A stretch of 64,000 nucleotides of DNA from assembly GCA_964396245.1 (NCBI GenBank), contig CAYNEO010000008.1, positions 1 to 64,000 on the forward strand, read 5' to 3'. Source of the DNA: CAYNEO01 sp964396245 (GTDB taxonomy: Bacteria; Zixibacteria; MSB-5A5; GN15; FEB-12). Shown here piece by piece: positions 46,301 through 55,003 of the stretch; position 1 is the stretch's first letter, and every line of letters starts with the position of its first letter. The notes under the pieces were generated by a model that saw only the letters and a list, made by a program, of their open reading frames with translations, had not been told where the DNA came from and made no database searches. A program made the position numbers and the translations under genes.

Positions 46301-47604
46301 ACGGCCTGCTTGTCAATTGAGATGTACTTCGAGTCCTGGCCGCCTATCTCGAAAATGGTATCAACGGTTGGGTCGATATCAATGGCGGCCGTTGCCTGCG
46401 CGGTAATTTCATTGCGGACTATATCGGCGCCGACATAGTCTCCGGTCAAATAGCGGCCGGATCCGGTCGTGCCCACTGCTTTCACAATCACGCGATCGCC
46501 AACTTCCATACCGATTTCGGCCAGACCGCGCCGGACAGCTTCGATGGGTCTTCCCTCGGTCATGAGATACCGGCGAGCGATGACCTGTCTGTCTCGATCA
46601 ATGAGAACCAGGTTGGTCGAGAGCGAGCCGACGTCAATGCCGAGGAAGACGTCGAGTTTGTCGAAGTCCTGCGGTTTTTTCGAAAGCGTGACATCGTAGT
46701 ACTTGTAGTCGGGATAATCATACGAAAGCGCTTCACGACCCGACTCGGCAACTTCCCTGAAATCCAGGTAAGCCTGAATGCGCTCGGGGTCAAAGTGTTC
46801 GACAACCGCCGATTGCTCATCAGCCAGAAGCGCAGCCCCGAGGGCGCTCATGACGTTATAGTGATTCGGCACGATTAACTCGCCGTGGTCCAATTCGAGG
46901 ATATCGGTAAAGGCTCTTACCATTCCGGGATTGGCCGCCACACCGCCTTCGAATGCGATAGGCCGGTCGAAGCGTTTTCCCCGGGCGATAGCGCTTTTAA
47001 AGTTGCGGGCAACGGCGTAGCACAGGCCGGCGACGATGTCGTAGTCCGGCGTTGCAATCTGCTGGAGATGAATCATGTCGGACTTGGCAAAGACCGAGCA
47101 GCGACCGGCAATTCGCGGCGGATTCTTCGACTTGAGCGCCAGTTCGCCGAATTCACCCTCGATGGATATCTTGAGCCGTCCCGCCTGCTGGTCGAGGAAC
47201 GATCCCGTGCCGGCGGCACACTGGGCATTCATGGCGAAATCGACAATCGTCTTCGCGTGGCCGTCGAGAATCAGCAGCTTGGAGTCCTCGCCGCCCATCT
47301 CGATTACCGTCCTGACCGCCGGGGCGGCATAGAAGTTCCCTGCCGCAAGCGACGCGATTTCCCCAAAGGCCTGTCCTCTGAGAATGTTCTGTGCCGTCTT
47401 CGCACCTATGCCGGTGAAACCGAGGCAAAACCTCCCGCCTGCCAGATCAGAGAAGTCTTCGTGAAGAAGTTGCAGGAGTGTTTCGAACGGACCATCCTCG
47501 AACCGCTGGTAGCGAGTTCGAACGACCTGCCCACTTTCGATCAACACAAGCTTGACGGCCACCGAGCCGATATCGACTCCAAGTGATCTTCCGTGCTCAG
47601 CCAT
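43396..47604 (-). CDS. Giant acyl-CoA dehydratase activase with two ATPase domains
   Basis: I start at the ATG at 47604 (MAEHGRSLGVDIGSV), giving 1402 residues. A frame 12 codons longer exists. Two BadF/BcrA-type ASKHA ATPase domains lie in tandem (about 1-265 and about 315-580). Each carries the iron-sulfur Cys motif CAAGTGSF and a second Cys (GRCSVF, ERCTVF). After them come a Cys cluster (SSFPCEDCSNHCEIRVVE), a DUF2229 domain (about 640-900) and a 2-hydroxyglutaryl-CoA dehydratase-like alpha/beta part (about 900-1350). Activases use ATP to send a high-energy electron to dehydratase partners. The partner may be fused here. The substrate is unknown, and no CoA-transferase or dehydratase subunit gene lies beside it. 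Confidence 0.88.
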   Translation of the reverse strand: MAEHGRSLGVDIGSVAVKLVLIESGQVVRTRYQRFEDGPFETLLQLLHEDFSDLAGGRFCLGFTGIGAKTAQNILRGQAFGEIASLAAGNFYAAPAVRTVIEMGGEDSKLLILDGHAKTIVDFAMNAQCAAGTGSFLDQQAGRLKISIEGEFGELALKSKNPPRIAGRCSVFAKSDMIHLQQIATPDYDIVAGLCYAVARNFKSAIARGKRFDRPIAFEGGVAANPGMVRAFTDILELDHGELIVPNHYNVMSALGAALLADEQSAVVEHFDPERIQAYLDFREVAESGREALSYDYPDYKYYDVTLSKKPQDFDKLDVFLGIDVGSLSTNLVLIDRDRQVIARRYLMTEGRPIEAVRRGLAEIGMEVGDRVIVKAVGTTGSGRYLTGDYVGADIVRNEITAQATAAIDIDPTVDTIFEIGGQDSKYISIDKQAVIDFEMNKACAAGTGSFLQEQAEKLKINIEQEFGDKALCATCPVGCGERCTVFMESDLVSHQRMGARKDDLIAGLAYSIASNYLTKVVGDRRVGDNIFFQGGVAWNKGVVAAFEKLVGKKVTVPPHHDVTGAIGAAILAIERTEDPNFSTVFKGFDLYKRKYNLSSFPCEDCSNHCEIRVVEIENESPLYYGARCEKYEVDKRSNRELPPDYASLRQRYLHKRYVKFKKPDKYRGRIGIPRVLHFFEYYPFWLAFFESIEYRVVNSDLTSQRIVEDALELFSAETCYPIKLVYGHINNLVAKDVDTIFLPSFIKAAEENEDSEQAAYICPYVQTIGSALRARFDFAGKGIKFVDTPVYFSFDVDDMVQRFKPLARELNVSERKLRKAIKSGLKAFQLFKQGLAEEGQKILADIREDDKVLVVVSRPYNGYDRRLSLELPSKIRDLGYKVIPLDFLPINGNDTGHPSMYWRYGRRLLSAGQYIRNHPNLFAVYISSFGCGPDSFITHFFRRVMIGKPYLQLELDEHSADAGLITRCEAFIDSLRFYEYHLPVAKFSITVDSYKPFEKTIYIPHMCDHAYAVRSAFARCGLTAEVLDEPDDLTLEFGKKFTSGKECFPCVTTTGDMIKKLREPGFRPDKAVFFMPGAGGPCRFGQYSQFHRMILDELGYTDIPIYSPNSEDGYAEFGLDGTTFRAAAWKGIVFVDGLVKLLHSTRPYEVNQGETEKLYLHYLGRLDHSIRNDESLGDLAEQASLEFSRIETIKTRRPVVGVVGEIYLRNNRFSNNHLIEKLERLGLEIWLASFSEWPLYTSYTYRSDSFKARDFKGLIDSSLQLMVQKRQEHELVKHFSKHMKIRHDNPVGKVLKMATPYIQLDYKGEAVLSIGKAIEMAGNGAVGIVNAMPFNCMPGTVVSSLSKKISEDLDDIPWLNISYEGLRDSGEDTRLEAFADQARSFARQSAVPDPTRSHRDS

Positions 47605-47684
47605 AGCGAATTGATAACATATCCATGACAGGGTTCGCAAGTAGTTTGTAAAATGGACCTAGAAAATCTTTCTTGAGATTTTGT

Positions 47685-47712
47685 TTGTCTTTCCCCGGGT
47701 CCGCTTTATATT
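47685..47712 (+). promoter_or_regulatory. Candidate promoter of the dtd-rlmH operon
   Basis: TTGTCT (47685-47690) and TATATT (47707-47712) are 16 bp apart, 30 bp before the dtd ATG. A TATAAT at 47724-47729 is too close to the start to be a -10. Confidence 0.45.
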
Positions 47713-47742
47713 CAGCGTTCGACTATAATAGAGGAAGCGATA

Positions 47743-48186
47743 ATGCGAGTCCTGCTACAGAGAACATTAGGCTGTGAAGTTTGGATAGACAACAAAAAAC
47801 ATTCGGCCACCGGCGACGGTCTGCTGTTATTCTTTGGTACACGAAGCGGTGACACTGAGGCGTCATGTGGTTGGCTCGCCGATAAGGCCGTCAACCTGCG
47901 TATTTTCGAAGACGATGAGGGCAGGATGAATCTGTCGGCGCTCGATGTCGGCGCGGAGATCATGGTGGTGTCGCAGTTCACGCTGTATGCCGATTCCCGC
48001 AAAGGACGGCGGCCGTCGTTCACCGATGCCATGGATCCGACTGAAGCCGAGAAACTGTACGACAGGTTTATCGAGTTGGTTGCCGCAAGCGGACTGACCA
48101 CCCGATCCGGCAATTTTGGAGCTCGCATGGATATCAAACTCACAAATCACGGACCAGTCACCATATTGCTTGAACATGACGTTTAA
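47743..48186 (+). CDS. dtd: D-aminoacyl-tRNA deacylase
   Basis: Dtd removes D-amino acids, and Gly from tRNA-Ala, from tRNA, protecting translation. It is 147 residues, the usual length. The SQFTLYADSRKGRRPSF motif (about 78-94) and the cis Gly-Pro motif NHGPVTILLE (about 135-144) that forms the active site are intact. It heads the operon dtd-maf-rodZ-like-GT9-like-smc-ftsY-yjbQ-rlmH and overlaps maf by 11 bp. Confidence 0.95.
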   Translation: MRVLLQRTLGCEVWIDNKKHSATGDGLLLFFGTRSGDTEASCGWLADKAVNLRIFEDDEGRMNLSALDVGAEIMVVSQFTLYADSRKGRRPSFTDAMDPTEAEKLYDRFIELVAASGLTTRSGNFGARMDIKLTNHGPVTILLEHDV

Positions 48187-48781
48187 ATATCTCACGCAAC
48201 TCGCTACTAAATACGGGATTGTGCTCGGGTCCCGATCTCCCCGACGGGTCCGGTTGCTGCGCGAAATCGGCATCCCGTTCACGCAGATAATCCCCGATTT
48301 AGAAGAGACACGAGAGCCGGGCGAAGAGCCGTATGCTTTCGCCACGCGCCTGGCAGAGGATAAGGCAAAGCTGGTCGGACAGGAGACGAATAGCCACCAG
48401 GTGGTTATCGGCAGCGACACGATTGTGCTGCTCGGTGATAAGTTGCTGGGTAAACCGGAGAACGCCGACGACGCCTTTGAAATTCTCTGGACCCTCGCGG
48501 GTAAAAAGCATGTAGTGTGTACGGCGCTGGCATTGTATGCCGGAGGAAAAATCGTGGCATCCGGTTATGAGCTCACGGATGTTTATTTTAACAAGGTGAA
48601 GCCGAAGCAGGTCTGGGAATATATCGCTACCGGCGAACCGATGGACAAAGCGGGTGCGTACGGAATACAAGCCGAAGGGGCTTTTTTAGTTGACAGGATT
48701 AGCGGTAACCTTGATAATGTCATTGGTTTACCGCGTCATCTCCTGGAGGACCTGGCTCGCAGGACACTGGAACAGCTTTAG
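48176..48781 (+). CDS. maf: Maf-like nucleoside triphosphate pyrophosphatase
   Basis: I start at the ATG at 48176, giving 201 residues. The longer frame only overlaps dtd. Maf proteins hydrolyse non-canonical or dTTP/UTP-type nucleotides. The signature GSRSPRRVRLLREIG (about 17-31), DTIVLLGDKLLGKP (about 80-93) and DKAGAYGIQAEGAFLVDRI region (about 160-180) are present. The start overlaps the end of dtd, and the rodZ-like gene follows after 14 bp. Confidence 0.93.
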   Translation: MTFKYLTQLATKYGIVLGSRSPRRVRLLREIGIPFTQIIPDLEETREPGEEPYAFATRLAEDKAKLVGQETNSHQVVIGSDTIVLLGDKLLGKPENADDAFEILWTLAGKKHVVCTALALYAGGKIVASGYELTDVYFNKVKPKQVWEYIATGEPMDKAGAYGIQAEGAFLVDRISGNLDNVIGLPRHLLEDLARRTLEQL

Positions 48782-48795
48782 CTAAGTAGTTAAGA

Positions 48796-49806
48796 ATGAA
48801 TGAAGTATATACAAAACTTGGGAAATTACTTAAACTCGAACGGGAACGCCGCAAACTCACGCTGACGACCGTATCGGAAGAGTTGAAAATATCCGAGACG
48901 AACCTCGAATATATCGAGGCGGGAGACCGAGAAAGTCTTCCGTCGGAGTTGTATTTCGATCTTTTCGCCAAGTCCTACGCCGAGTTGCTTGGTATCGATT
49001 ACGCCAAAACGCTCGAGGCCATACGTGAGGATATCGGCGAGCCGCTCGAAACGGAAGTGTCGCTCGACGACGAGGAGAAAGCTCCATCCCCTAAGAAAGC
49101 CCGGAGAAGGAAGCGCAAACCGGAGACCGGTGAGGAGGGTGTCGAGGAGGGCGAAGAAGAAGAGGAGGAGCGGGAAGAAGGCGAAGGTCTGTCTCGAAAA
49201 TTGATCTGGCTGTTCTCCGGCGTCATCGGCGCCTTTGTCATATTTATCGTTTTTTACGCGGTCTTTCTTGCCGGCGACAAAACTCCGCCGCCGGGTGCGC
49301 CCGGGGAAACGGCGAGCGAGGAAGGCGCCGGAGGCGTAACGGCGGCACAGAAGGCGGAGTTCGCGTCGTATGACTGGAGCACTCCGAAATATACCCCTCC
49401 CTCGCCGCTGACGCTGAAGCTGATTTCGAGAGAGGAAAGCTGGTCAACGGTCGTTGCTGACGGCGACACGAGTTTGTTCCGGACCTTGATACCGGGGCGG
49501 CCATACACCGTTGAAGCCAAGTATCGACTGAAAGTCTCCATAGCGCACCCGGCGGTGGTCCAGGTGACGCTCAACGGCCAACCGGTGAACCTCCGTGACC
49601 CCGAAACCCGTCGCATCTCCCGCGTGGAGATCAACCAGGCCAATGTGAACGAGTTCCTCAACGCGCCGCTGGAGGAGACGAGTCAGAGCCCGACAGCGGC
49701 TCCATCGCGACCGCGGACACAGACGGCAAATCAAAGCGTAGAGACAACACCGGCGGCAGGCGACACCGCCACAACCGATACCGGAAACGCTCATGAAGAA
49801 ACTTAA
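48796..49806 (+). CDS. RodZ-like HTH membrane protein
   Basis: This 336-residue protein has a Cro-type HTH domain at the N-terminus (about 8-75, KLTLTTVSEELKISETNLEY). An acidic/basic linker with Glu-rich runs (about 95-132) leads to one transmembrane helix (about 135-159, LIWLFSGVIGAFVIFIVFY). The periplasmic part carries a DUF4115-like beta domain (about 195-290, VSIAHPAVVQVTLNGQPVNL) and a Thr/Ser-rich tail. This is the RodZ layout that links MreB to the cell wall. No mreB is in the window, so the role is inferred. The Glu run EEGEEEEEEREEGE is striking but common in such linkers. Confidence 0.82.
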   Translation: MNEVYTKLGKLLKLERERRKLTLTTVSEELKISETNLEYIEAGDRESLPSELYFDLFAKSYAELLGIDYAKTLEAIREDIGEPLETEVSLDDEEKAPSPKKARRRKRKPETGEEGVEEGEEEEEEREEGEGLSRKLIWLFSGVIGAFVIFIVFYAVFLAGDKTPPPGAPGETASEEGAGGVTAAQKAEFASYDWSTPKYTPPSPLTLKLISREESWSTVVADGDTSLFRTLIPGRPYTVEAKYRLKVSIAHPAVVQVTLNGQPVNLRDPETRRISRVEINQANVNEFLNAPLEETSQSPTAAPSRPRTQTANQSVETTPAAGDTATTDTGNAHEET

Positions 49807-50374
49807 GGATATTCTCGCCCGCTGGCATCTTCGGAAAATGCAGGGAAACATGGAGCCTGCTGCGCGGTCGTTTCCCGGCGATCTGATGTCGCCCAAGAAT
49901 ATCCTCGTCTGTCTCCCCGGCACCCTGCGCGAACTGACGATGGTCAAGCAATTTCTTCCCGGGATATCATCGCTGTTCAAGTCTGCGTCGGTCACGCTCC
50001 TTGCGATGCCGGGCGTACGGGTCCACGACATCTACCCCCGCCGCGGTTTCAATATCCTGACGCCGGCCACGGATCAAATGAGCTGGAGCGGCATGCCGAA
50101 GCAGTCGTACCTGAAGATTCTGCAGGATTATAAATTTGATCTGGTCATAGACATGAATCTCGAGCGGTCCCTGTTTACCTCGGCCGTTCTCTTGAGTTTC
50201 CCGAAAGCAATTCGCATCGGCCGGGGAAACCACCTCGGGAACCCGTACTATAACCTTGAAATCAAAACCAAGTACTTACGCGACGAACGCAATATTTACC
50301 GTTCTCTTCTCGAAACTCTCGAACACATTATCAGGCCGGCGGGGAAGGAACCGTCGACGACTATCGGTGGCTAA
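49793..50374 (+). CDS. Glycosyltransferase family 9-like protein, N-terminal half only
   Basis: This 193-residue protein resembles the N-terminal Rossmann domain of heptosyltransferase-type GT9 enzymes. It carries the NILVCLPGTLRELTMVKQFL loop at about 36-55 and KFDLVIDMNLERSLFTSAVL at about 114-133. The GT9 C-terminal nucleotide-sugar domain is missing, so the protein is short by about 150 residues relative to the family. It starts inside the end of the rodZ-like gene (14-bp overlap), and smc follows 14 bp later. It might be a regulatory or truncated relative. No function is claimed. Confidence 0.6.
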   Translation: MKKLKDILARWHLRKMQGNMEPAARSFPGDLMSPKNILVCLPGTLRELTMVKQFLPGISSLFKSASVTLLAMPGVRVHDIYPRRGFNILTPATDQMSWSGMPKQSYLKILQDYKFDLVIDMNLERSLFTSAVLLSFPKAIRIGRGNHLGNPYYNLEIKTKYLRDERNIYRSLLETLEHIIRPAGKEPSTTIGG

Positions 50375-50388
50375 CAACTGGAGGCACT

Positions 50389-53300
50389 GTGTATCTAAAG
50401 AAGCTTGACGTACTGGGCTTCAAGTCCTTTGCAAATAAAACGACGATTCGATTTGCCGACGGTGTAACGGCGATTGTGGGTCCAAACGGATGCGGCAAGA
50501 CCAACGTGCTCGATTCGCTGCGATGGGTCCTGGGTGAACAGAAAGTCAGCCTGCTTCGCAGCGGCAAGATGGAAGAGGTGATTTTCAACGGTACGAGAGA
50601 CGTCAAGCCGCTCAATATGGCTGAGGTGTCCCTGACGATCGTCAACAATCGCGGCGTCCTCCCCACCGAGTACACCGAGGTCCAGATCTCGCGACGGCTG
50701 TTCCGCAACGGGGATTCGGAATACCTGCTGAACAAGGTCCCGTGCCGCCTGAAAGATATTATCGATCTGTTCCTCGATACCGGCATGGGGGCACATTCGT
50801 ATTCGGTCATCCAGGCGGATATGATCGATGCCGTGTTATCAGACCGCGCCGAAGAGCGTCGTTTTCTCTTTGAGGAAGCGGCGGGCATAACGAAATACAA
50901 ACAGCGCAAAAAGGCGGCACTGCGGAAGCTCGAGTCGACCGAAAACGATTTTCTCCGGCTGCGTGATATTCACGCTGAAGTCAAGACGCGGGTGAATTCC
51001 CTCTATCGGCAGCACAAGAAGGCGGAACGCTATCAGCTCATACTGAATGATATCAAGGCGTGGGAGCTGTTCCTGAGCGCCACCCGGACCGCGACACTGG
51101 AGTCCGAAAAGCGGGAACTCAGGGGTCAACTCGACGCTCTTTCCGAGGACAGGACGTCACGCGAGACGGTACTGGATCAGATTGTCGCCCAGTTGGAAGC
51201 CGATCGTAAGGAATTGATCGATATCGAGCATCAGCTCAATCAGGTCGGCTCAGAGATTTACGAGACATCCGAGCAGGCGCATTCCGTAGAGAAAGAAATC
51301 TCGGTCACGAGAGAGAAGCGAACCAACGCCAGTGATCTGATCGATAAGAATCGCGCCGATATCGAATCTCTCACTCACCGGTCATTGAGCCTGGCCGATC
51401 AGGCCGCAGAAGCAGGACGGGAGCTTGTCTCGGCGCGGCAGAAGGTCGAGGACGTTGCCGGTCAACTGAAGGCTGCCGAGGAAGCACAGGCCGAGGCGGA
51501 CCGTCGGTTACTCGCGGCTCGCGGGCGGAAAGAGCAGGAGAACAAGAAGCTGATCGAACTCGAGGGCAAGTTGTCCTCGGGTCGCACCGAAGAGCACAAC
51601 CTCAGGGAACAGGAAACCGAGAACTCGCAACTGCTGGAAGACGTCAAGAGCCGGTTGACCGAACTGAAGCCCCGACAGGACTCGGCGTTGTCGGAATATG
51701 AGGCCAGGCAGAACGAGCTGGCGGATCTCGTCCGTCGCAAACGTGCCGTTGAATCACGTCAGGCCGAGATTACGTCTGAAATGGAATCGCTGGATAACCG
51801 GGTTGACGAGTTGACAGCCGAGATTAGCAATATCACGGCATCCGTTGAAGCCTGTGAGGCGCGGCGCAATCTCCTCGAAGACATGATGCTCCAGTACGAA
51901 GGCTATGAGTCCGGACTGGTGGCCGTCATGGAGGAGAAAGAACACTGGCCGGGAATTGCCGGTACGGTGGGAGAAAAGTTCGTGCCGGTCGAAGGGCTGG
52001 AAACGGCTCTGGAAGCCGCTCTCGGCGAGCTGGCGCGCTGCCTGATATGTTATGATCGTAAGACCGCGGAAGGTATCATTGGCTACCTGAAAGCGAAGAA
52101 AAAAGGCAAGGTTGGCATCCTGGTCCCCGACGCCGGGACGATCAACCCCGCAGTGAAACGTCCGGAGATTGATCTCGAAGAGTTTGTGGGATGGCTCGAT
52201 GCGTACGTGACCACCGACGAAAACCTTCGGTTTCTCAAGGAAGCCGCGTTGTCGCGCACGGCGATATTCAAGGCGGGCGCGTCTCCAAATGAGCTATTGA
52301 AACATCTCCCCTATGGTTTCAGCGCCGTGTCAACCGACGGTGTGCTTTACAGCCGGAACCTCATATCCGGCGGCTCCGACGACCACTTCCCCCTGTTCCG
52401 CAGAAAAGAGAAGGTGCAGGAACAGGAAAGCATGATTCAGGAGCTGACCGAAAAGCTCAAGTCGATGCGGGAAGAGAAAAGCCGTCTCGAGGCAAAGTTT
52501 GCCGGATTGAGAGCGGAATCTCACCGGCTGACGGGAGATCAGGAAGAACTTGTCGAGGCTGTCGACGAAACCCGGAAGCGGGTCAGTGAACTCGAGTTCG
52601 AACAGCGCACCCTTGCCGGCGAATACAACCGGCTGGAGAAAGAGCGCTCGGCGCTCAGTAACAAGCTCGAGAGTATCCGCAACCGTCAGTATGAACTTGG
52701 CCTCGGCTTTTCGCAATTGGCGAGCGAAAAGGACACCCTTGTTAATGACATGACCCTGGCCGGCACGCATCTCGACGAACTGGAAAGAGCAGCAGTTTCC
52801 GCGATGGAGCAAGTCTCGCGCCTGCACGTGGCCATGATCGAGGCGCGGAGCAAGGTTCAGCAAATCGAGAGCCAGATCGGTCATATCAACGAGATTCAAA
52901 ACGATATCCAGACAACCTCGGAACTGAAAAATCAGGAGATGGAGGAAGCCGAGCAGACAATCTCGCAGTCCGGTACTCGAATCGCCGAGTTGGAATCGTC
53001 GCTGAAAGATCTTTTCGAACAGCGCGAACGTCACAACGAACGGCAGAACAGTCTCCGGAGTGTCCAGTCGGAAATCCAGGAACGCGTGGACCTGAAGGAA
53101 AAGCAGACCAAGGAGATTCGCGGCCAGAAAGACAGTGTACTGGAAAGGTTACACCAGCAGGAGATTCGCCTCAACAGTATCGACTCGGAGATCAGGGGCA
53201 TTCGCGACCGGATTCTCGAGGACTACGAAGTGGATATCAATACGGTCGAGCCGACACGTCCTGATGAGAAAATCACTGATGATCAGGCCCGGCAGTATCT

Positions 53301-54078
53301 CCAGGAACAGAAAGAGCGGCTCAAGAAGTTTGGCGCGGTCAACCTGCTGGCGCTGGAAGAATACGAAACGGCCAGCGAGCGGGAGAAGTTCCTGAGCGAG
53401 CAATTGAACGATCTCGATACGGCGAAGCGCGATTTACAGACGACTATCACCAGGATCAATCACACCGCCCGGCAATTGTTCTTCGAGACATTCTCGCAGG
53501 TACGCGAGAATTTTCAGAAATTGTTTGTCGAGCTTTTCAGCGGCGGTGAGGCGGATATCAGGCTCGAGGACGACAGCGATCCGCTCGAGTCCAACATTGA
53601 AATAGTCGCCCGCCCGCGCGGTAAGAAGATCCTGTCGATTACGCAGATGTCGGGCGGTGAGCGAGCGCTGACGGCGATCTCGCTGCTCTTTTCGCTCTAT
53701 CTTGTCAAGCCGTCGCCGTTTTGCATCCTCGATGAGATCGACGCGCCGCTCGACGATGCGAACTGTCATCGGTTCCTGAAGATCATCAAGAAATTCTCCG
53801 ACCAGACGCAGTTCATCACTATAACGCACAACAAGATCACGATGGAAGCGGCCGACAATCTGTACGGTATCACAATGGAACAGCCGGGTATTTCGCAACT
53901 GGTTGCGGTGAAATTCACCGAAGAAGACGAGTACGCGATTCTCGAACACCGGCCGGACGCGGATGAGAAACCGTCGGCGGATGACAACGGCGGACGTGAG
54001 AGTTCCGCTTCTCTGCCCGATCAGATACAAGAACGGATAAACCCCACCGTGAACATTACCCCGGACGAGGAGACCTGA
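50389..54078 (+). CDS. smc: Chromosome segregation protein SMC
   Basis: SMC forms the ring-shaped condensin that organises the chromosome. It is 1229 residues with a GTG start behind a GGAGG box. Walker A GPNGCGKTNV is at 31-40, the hinge at about 510-640 and long coiled coils on both sides. The ABC signature MSGGERALTAISLLF (about 1087) and Walker B FCILDEIDAPLDDAN (about 1112) are intact. The C-terminus has a 60-residue acidic, low-complexity tail. The scpA and scpB partners are not in the window. ftsY follows after 10 bp, as in many bacteria. Confidence 0.97.
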   Translation: MYLKKLDVLGFKSFANKTTIRFADGVTAIVGPNGCGKTNVLDSLRWVLGEQKVSLLRSGKMEEVIFNGTRDVKPLNMAEVSLTIVNNRGVLPTEYTEVQISRRLFRNGDSEYLLNKVPCRLKDIIDLFLDTGMGAHSYSVIQADMIDAVLSDRAEERRFLFEEAAGITKYKQRKKAALRKLESTENDFLRLRDIHAEVKTRVNSLYRQHKKAERYQLILNDIKAWELFLSATRTATLESEKRELRGQLDALSEDRTSRETVLDQIVAQLEADRKELIDIEHQLNQVGSEIYETSEQAHSVEKEISVTREKRTNASDLIDKNRADIESLTHRSLSLADQAAEAGRELVSARQKVEDVAGQLKAAEEAQAEADRRLLAARGRKEQENKKLIELEGKLSSGRTEEHNLREQETENSQLLEDVKSRLTELKPRQDSALSEYEARQNELADLVRRKRAVESRQAEITSEMESLDNRVDELTAEISNITASVEACEARRNLLEDMMLQYEGYESGLVAVMEEKEHWPGIAGTVGEKFVPVEGLETALEAALGELARCLICYDRKTAEGIIGYLKAKKKGKVGILVPDAGTINPAVKRPEIDLEEFVGWLDAYVTTDENLRFLKEAALSRTAIFKAGASPNELLKHLPYGFSAVSTDGVLYSRNLISGGSDDHFPLFRRKEKVQEQESMIQELTEKLKSMREEKSRLEAKFAGLRAESHRLTGDQEELVEAVDETRKRVSELEFEQRTLAGEYNRLEKERSALSNKLESIRNRQYELGLGFSQLASEKDTLVNDMTLAGTHLDELERAAVSAMEQVSRLHVAMIEARSKVQQIESQIGHINEIQNDIQTTSELKNQEMEEAEQTISQSGTRIAELESSLKDLFEQRERHNERQNSLRSVQSEIQERVDLKEKQTKEIRGQKDSVLERLHQQEIRLNSIDSEIRGIRDRILEDYEVDINTVEPTRPDEKITDDQARQYLQEQKERLKKFGAVNLLALEEYETASEREKFLSEQLNDLDTAKRDLQTTITRINHTARQLFFETFSQVRENFQKLFVELFSGGEADIRLEDDSDPLESNIEIVARPRGKKILSITQMSGGERALTAISLLFSLYLVKPSPFCILDEIDAPLDDANCHRFLKIIKKFSDQTQFITITHNKITMEAADNLYGITMEQPGISQLVAVKFTEEDEYAILEHRPDADEKPSADDNGGRESSASLPDQIQERINPTVNITPDEET

Positions 54079-54088
54079 GTCGGCATCC

Positions 54089-55003
54089 ATGTTCAACGCA
54101 TTCGATAAGCTCAAGAACTCCCTCTCCAAAACCAAAGACAACATTGTCGGAAAGATTTCGCGGGTGGTGCTTCGCCGGAAGATCGACGACGCCCTGCTCG
54201 ATGAAATCGAGGAAATCCTGATAGAGGCTGATGTCGGCGTCAAAGCCACGATGCGCCTGATTGACAGCGTCAAGGAGAAGGCCCGCGACCGGAACCTGAC
54301 AGAGGGTGAGGATGTCATCGCGCTGTTGAAGGAAGAGATTGCCGAAATCCTCTCGGGCGAGGGCGGCGAGCTGTTCAGGCCGGATGATCCGAAGCCGGTT
54401 ATCTGGTTGGTGGTCGGCGTCAACGGTGTCGGCAAGACGACGACAATCGGCAAGCTGGCAACATGGATGGCGGCGCAGGGCAAGAAAGTGATAATCGGGG
54501 CGTGCGATACATTCAGGGCCGCAGCGGTGGAGCAAGTGGCCATCTGGGCGGAACGAAGCGGCGTGGACCTGATCACATCGCAGAGCGGCGCTGATCCGGC
54601 GGCGGTCGCGTTCGACGCCGCCAGCGCGGCACGGGCACGGGGAGCGGACGTTTTGCTGATCGACACGGCCGGACGGCTGCACACCAAGTCCAACCTCATG
54701 GAGGAACTGAAGAAAATCCGGCGTGTTGTACTTAAAGCAGCCCCTGAAGCGGCCGTCTACAGCAAATTGATCATCGACGGCAACACCGGGCAGAATGCCA
54801 TCTCGCAGGTCAGGATATTTACCGATGCGGTTGGATGCGACGGCTTGATTATCACCAAGCTTGACGGCACCGCCAAGGGCGGCGTGGTAATTGCCGTTGC
54901 GGAAGAACTGAAAGTCCCGGTCGAGTTTATCGGTATTGGCGAGAAAATCGATGATCTGCAGCGCTTCGACGCCAGGGAATTCGCGGAGGCCTTGTTTGCC
55001 TGA
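54089..55003 (+). CDS. ftsY: Signal recognition particle receptor FtsY
   Basis: FtsY docks SRP-ribosome complexes at the membrane. It is 304 residues, the NG domain only, without the acidic A domain found in E. coli. The four-helix N domain is at 1-90. The G domain shows GVNGVGKTTTIGKLA (about 110-124), DTFRAAAVEQV, DTAGRLHTK and TKLDGTAKGG. GIGEKIDDLQRFD is the closing motif. Its stop overlaps the yjbQ start (TGATG). Confidence 0.97.
   Translation: MFNAFDKLKNSLSKTKDNIVGKISRVVLRRKIDDALLDEIEEILIEADVGVKATMRLIDSVKEKARDRNLTEGEDVIALLKEEIAEILSGEGGELFRPDDPKPVIWLVVGVNGVGKTTTIGKLATWMAAQGKKVIIGACDTFRAAAVEQVAIWAERSGVDLITSQSGADPAAVAFDAASAARARGADVLLIDTAGRLHTKSNLMEELKKIRRVVLKAAPEAAVYSKLIIDGNTGQNAISQVRIFTDAVGCDGLIITKLDGTAKGGVVIAVAEELKVPVEFIGIGEKIDDLQRFDAREFAEALFA

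Noticed and set aside
47724..47729. TATAAT just before dtd
   Set aside because: It is 13 bp from the ATG and overlaps the ribosome site, and no -35 lies at the right distance.
53434..54699. 421-codon minus-strand frame over the end of smc and ftsY
   Set aside because: It is antisense to two well-known genes. The composition is Arg/Ser-rich, as expected of a shadow frame.
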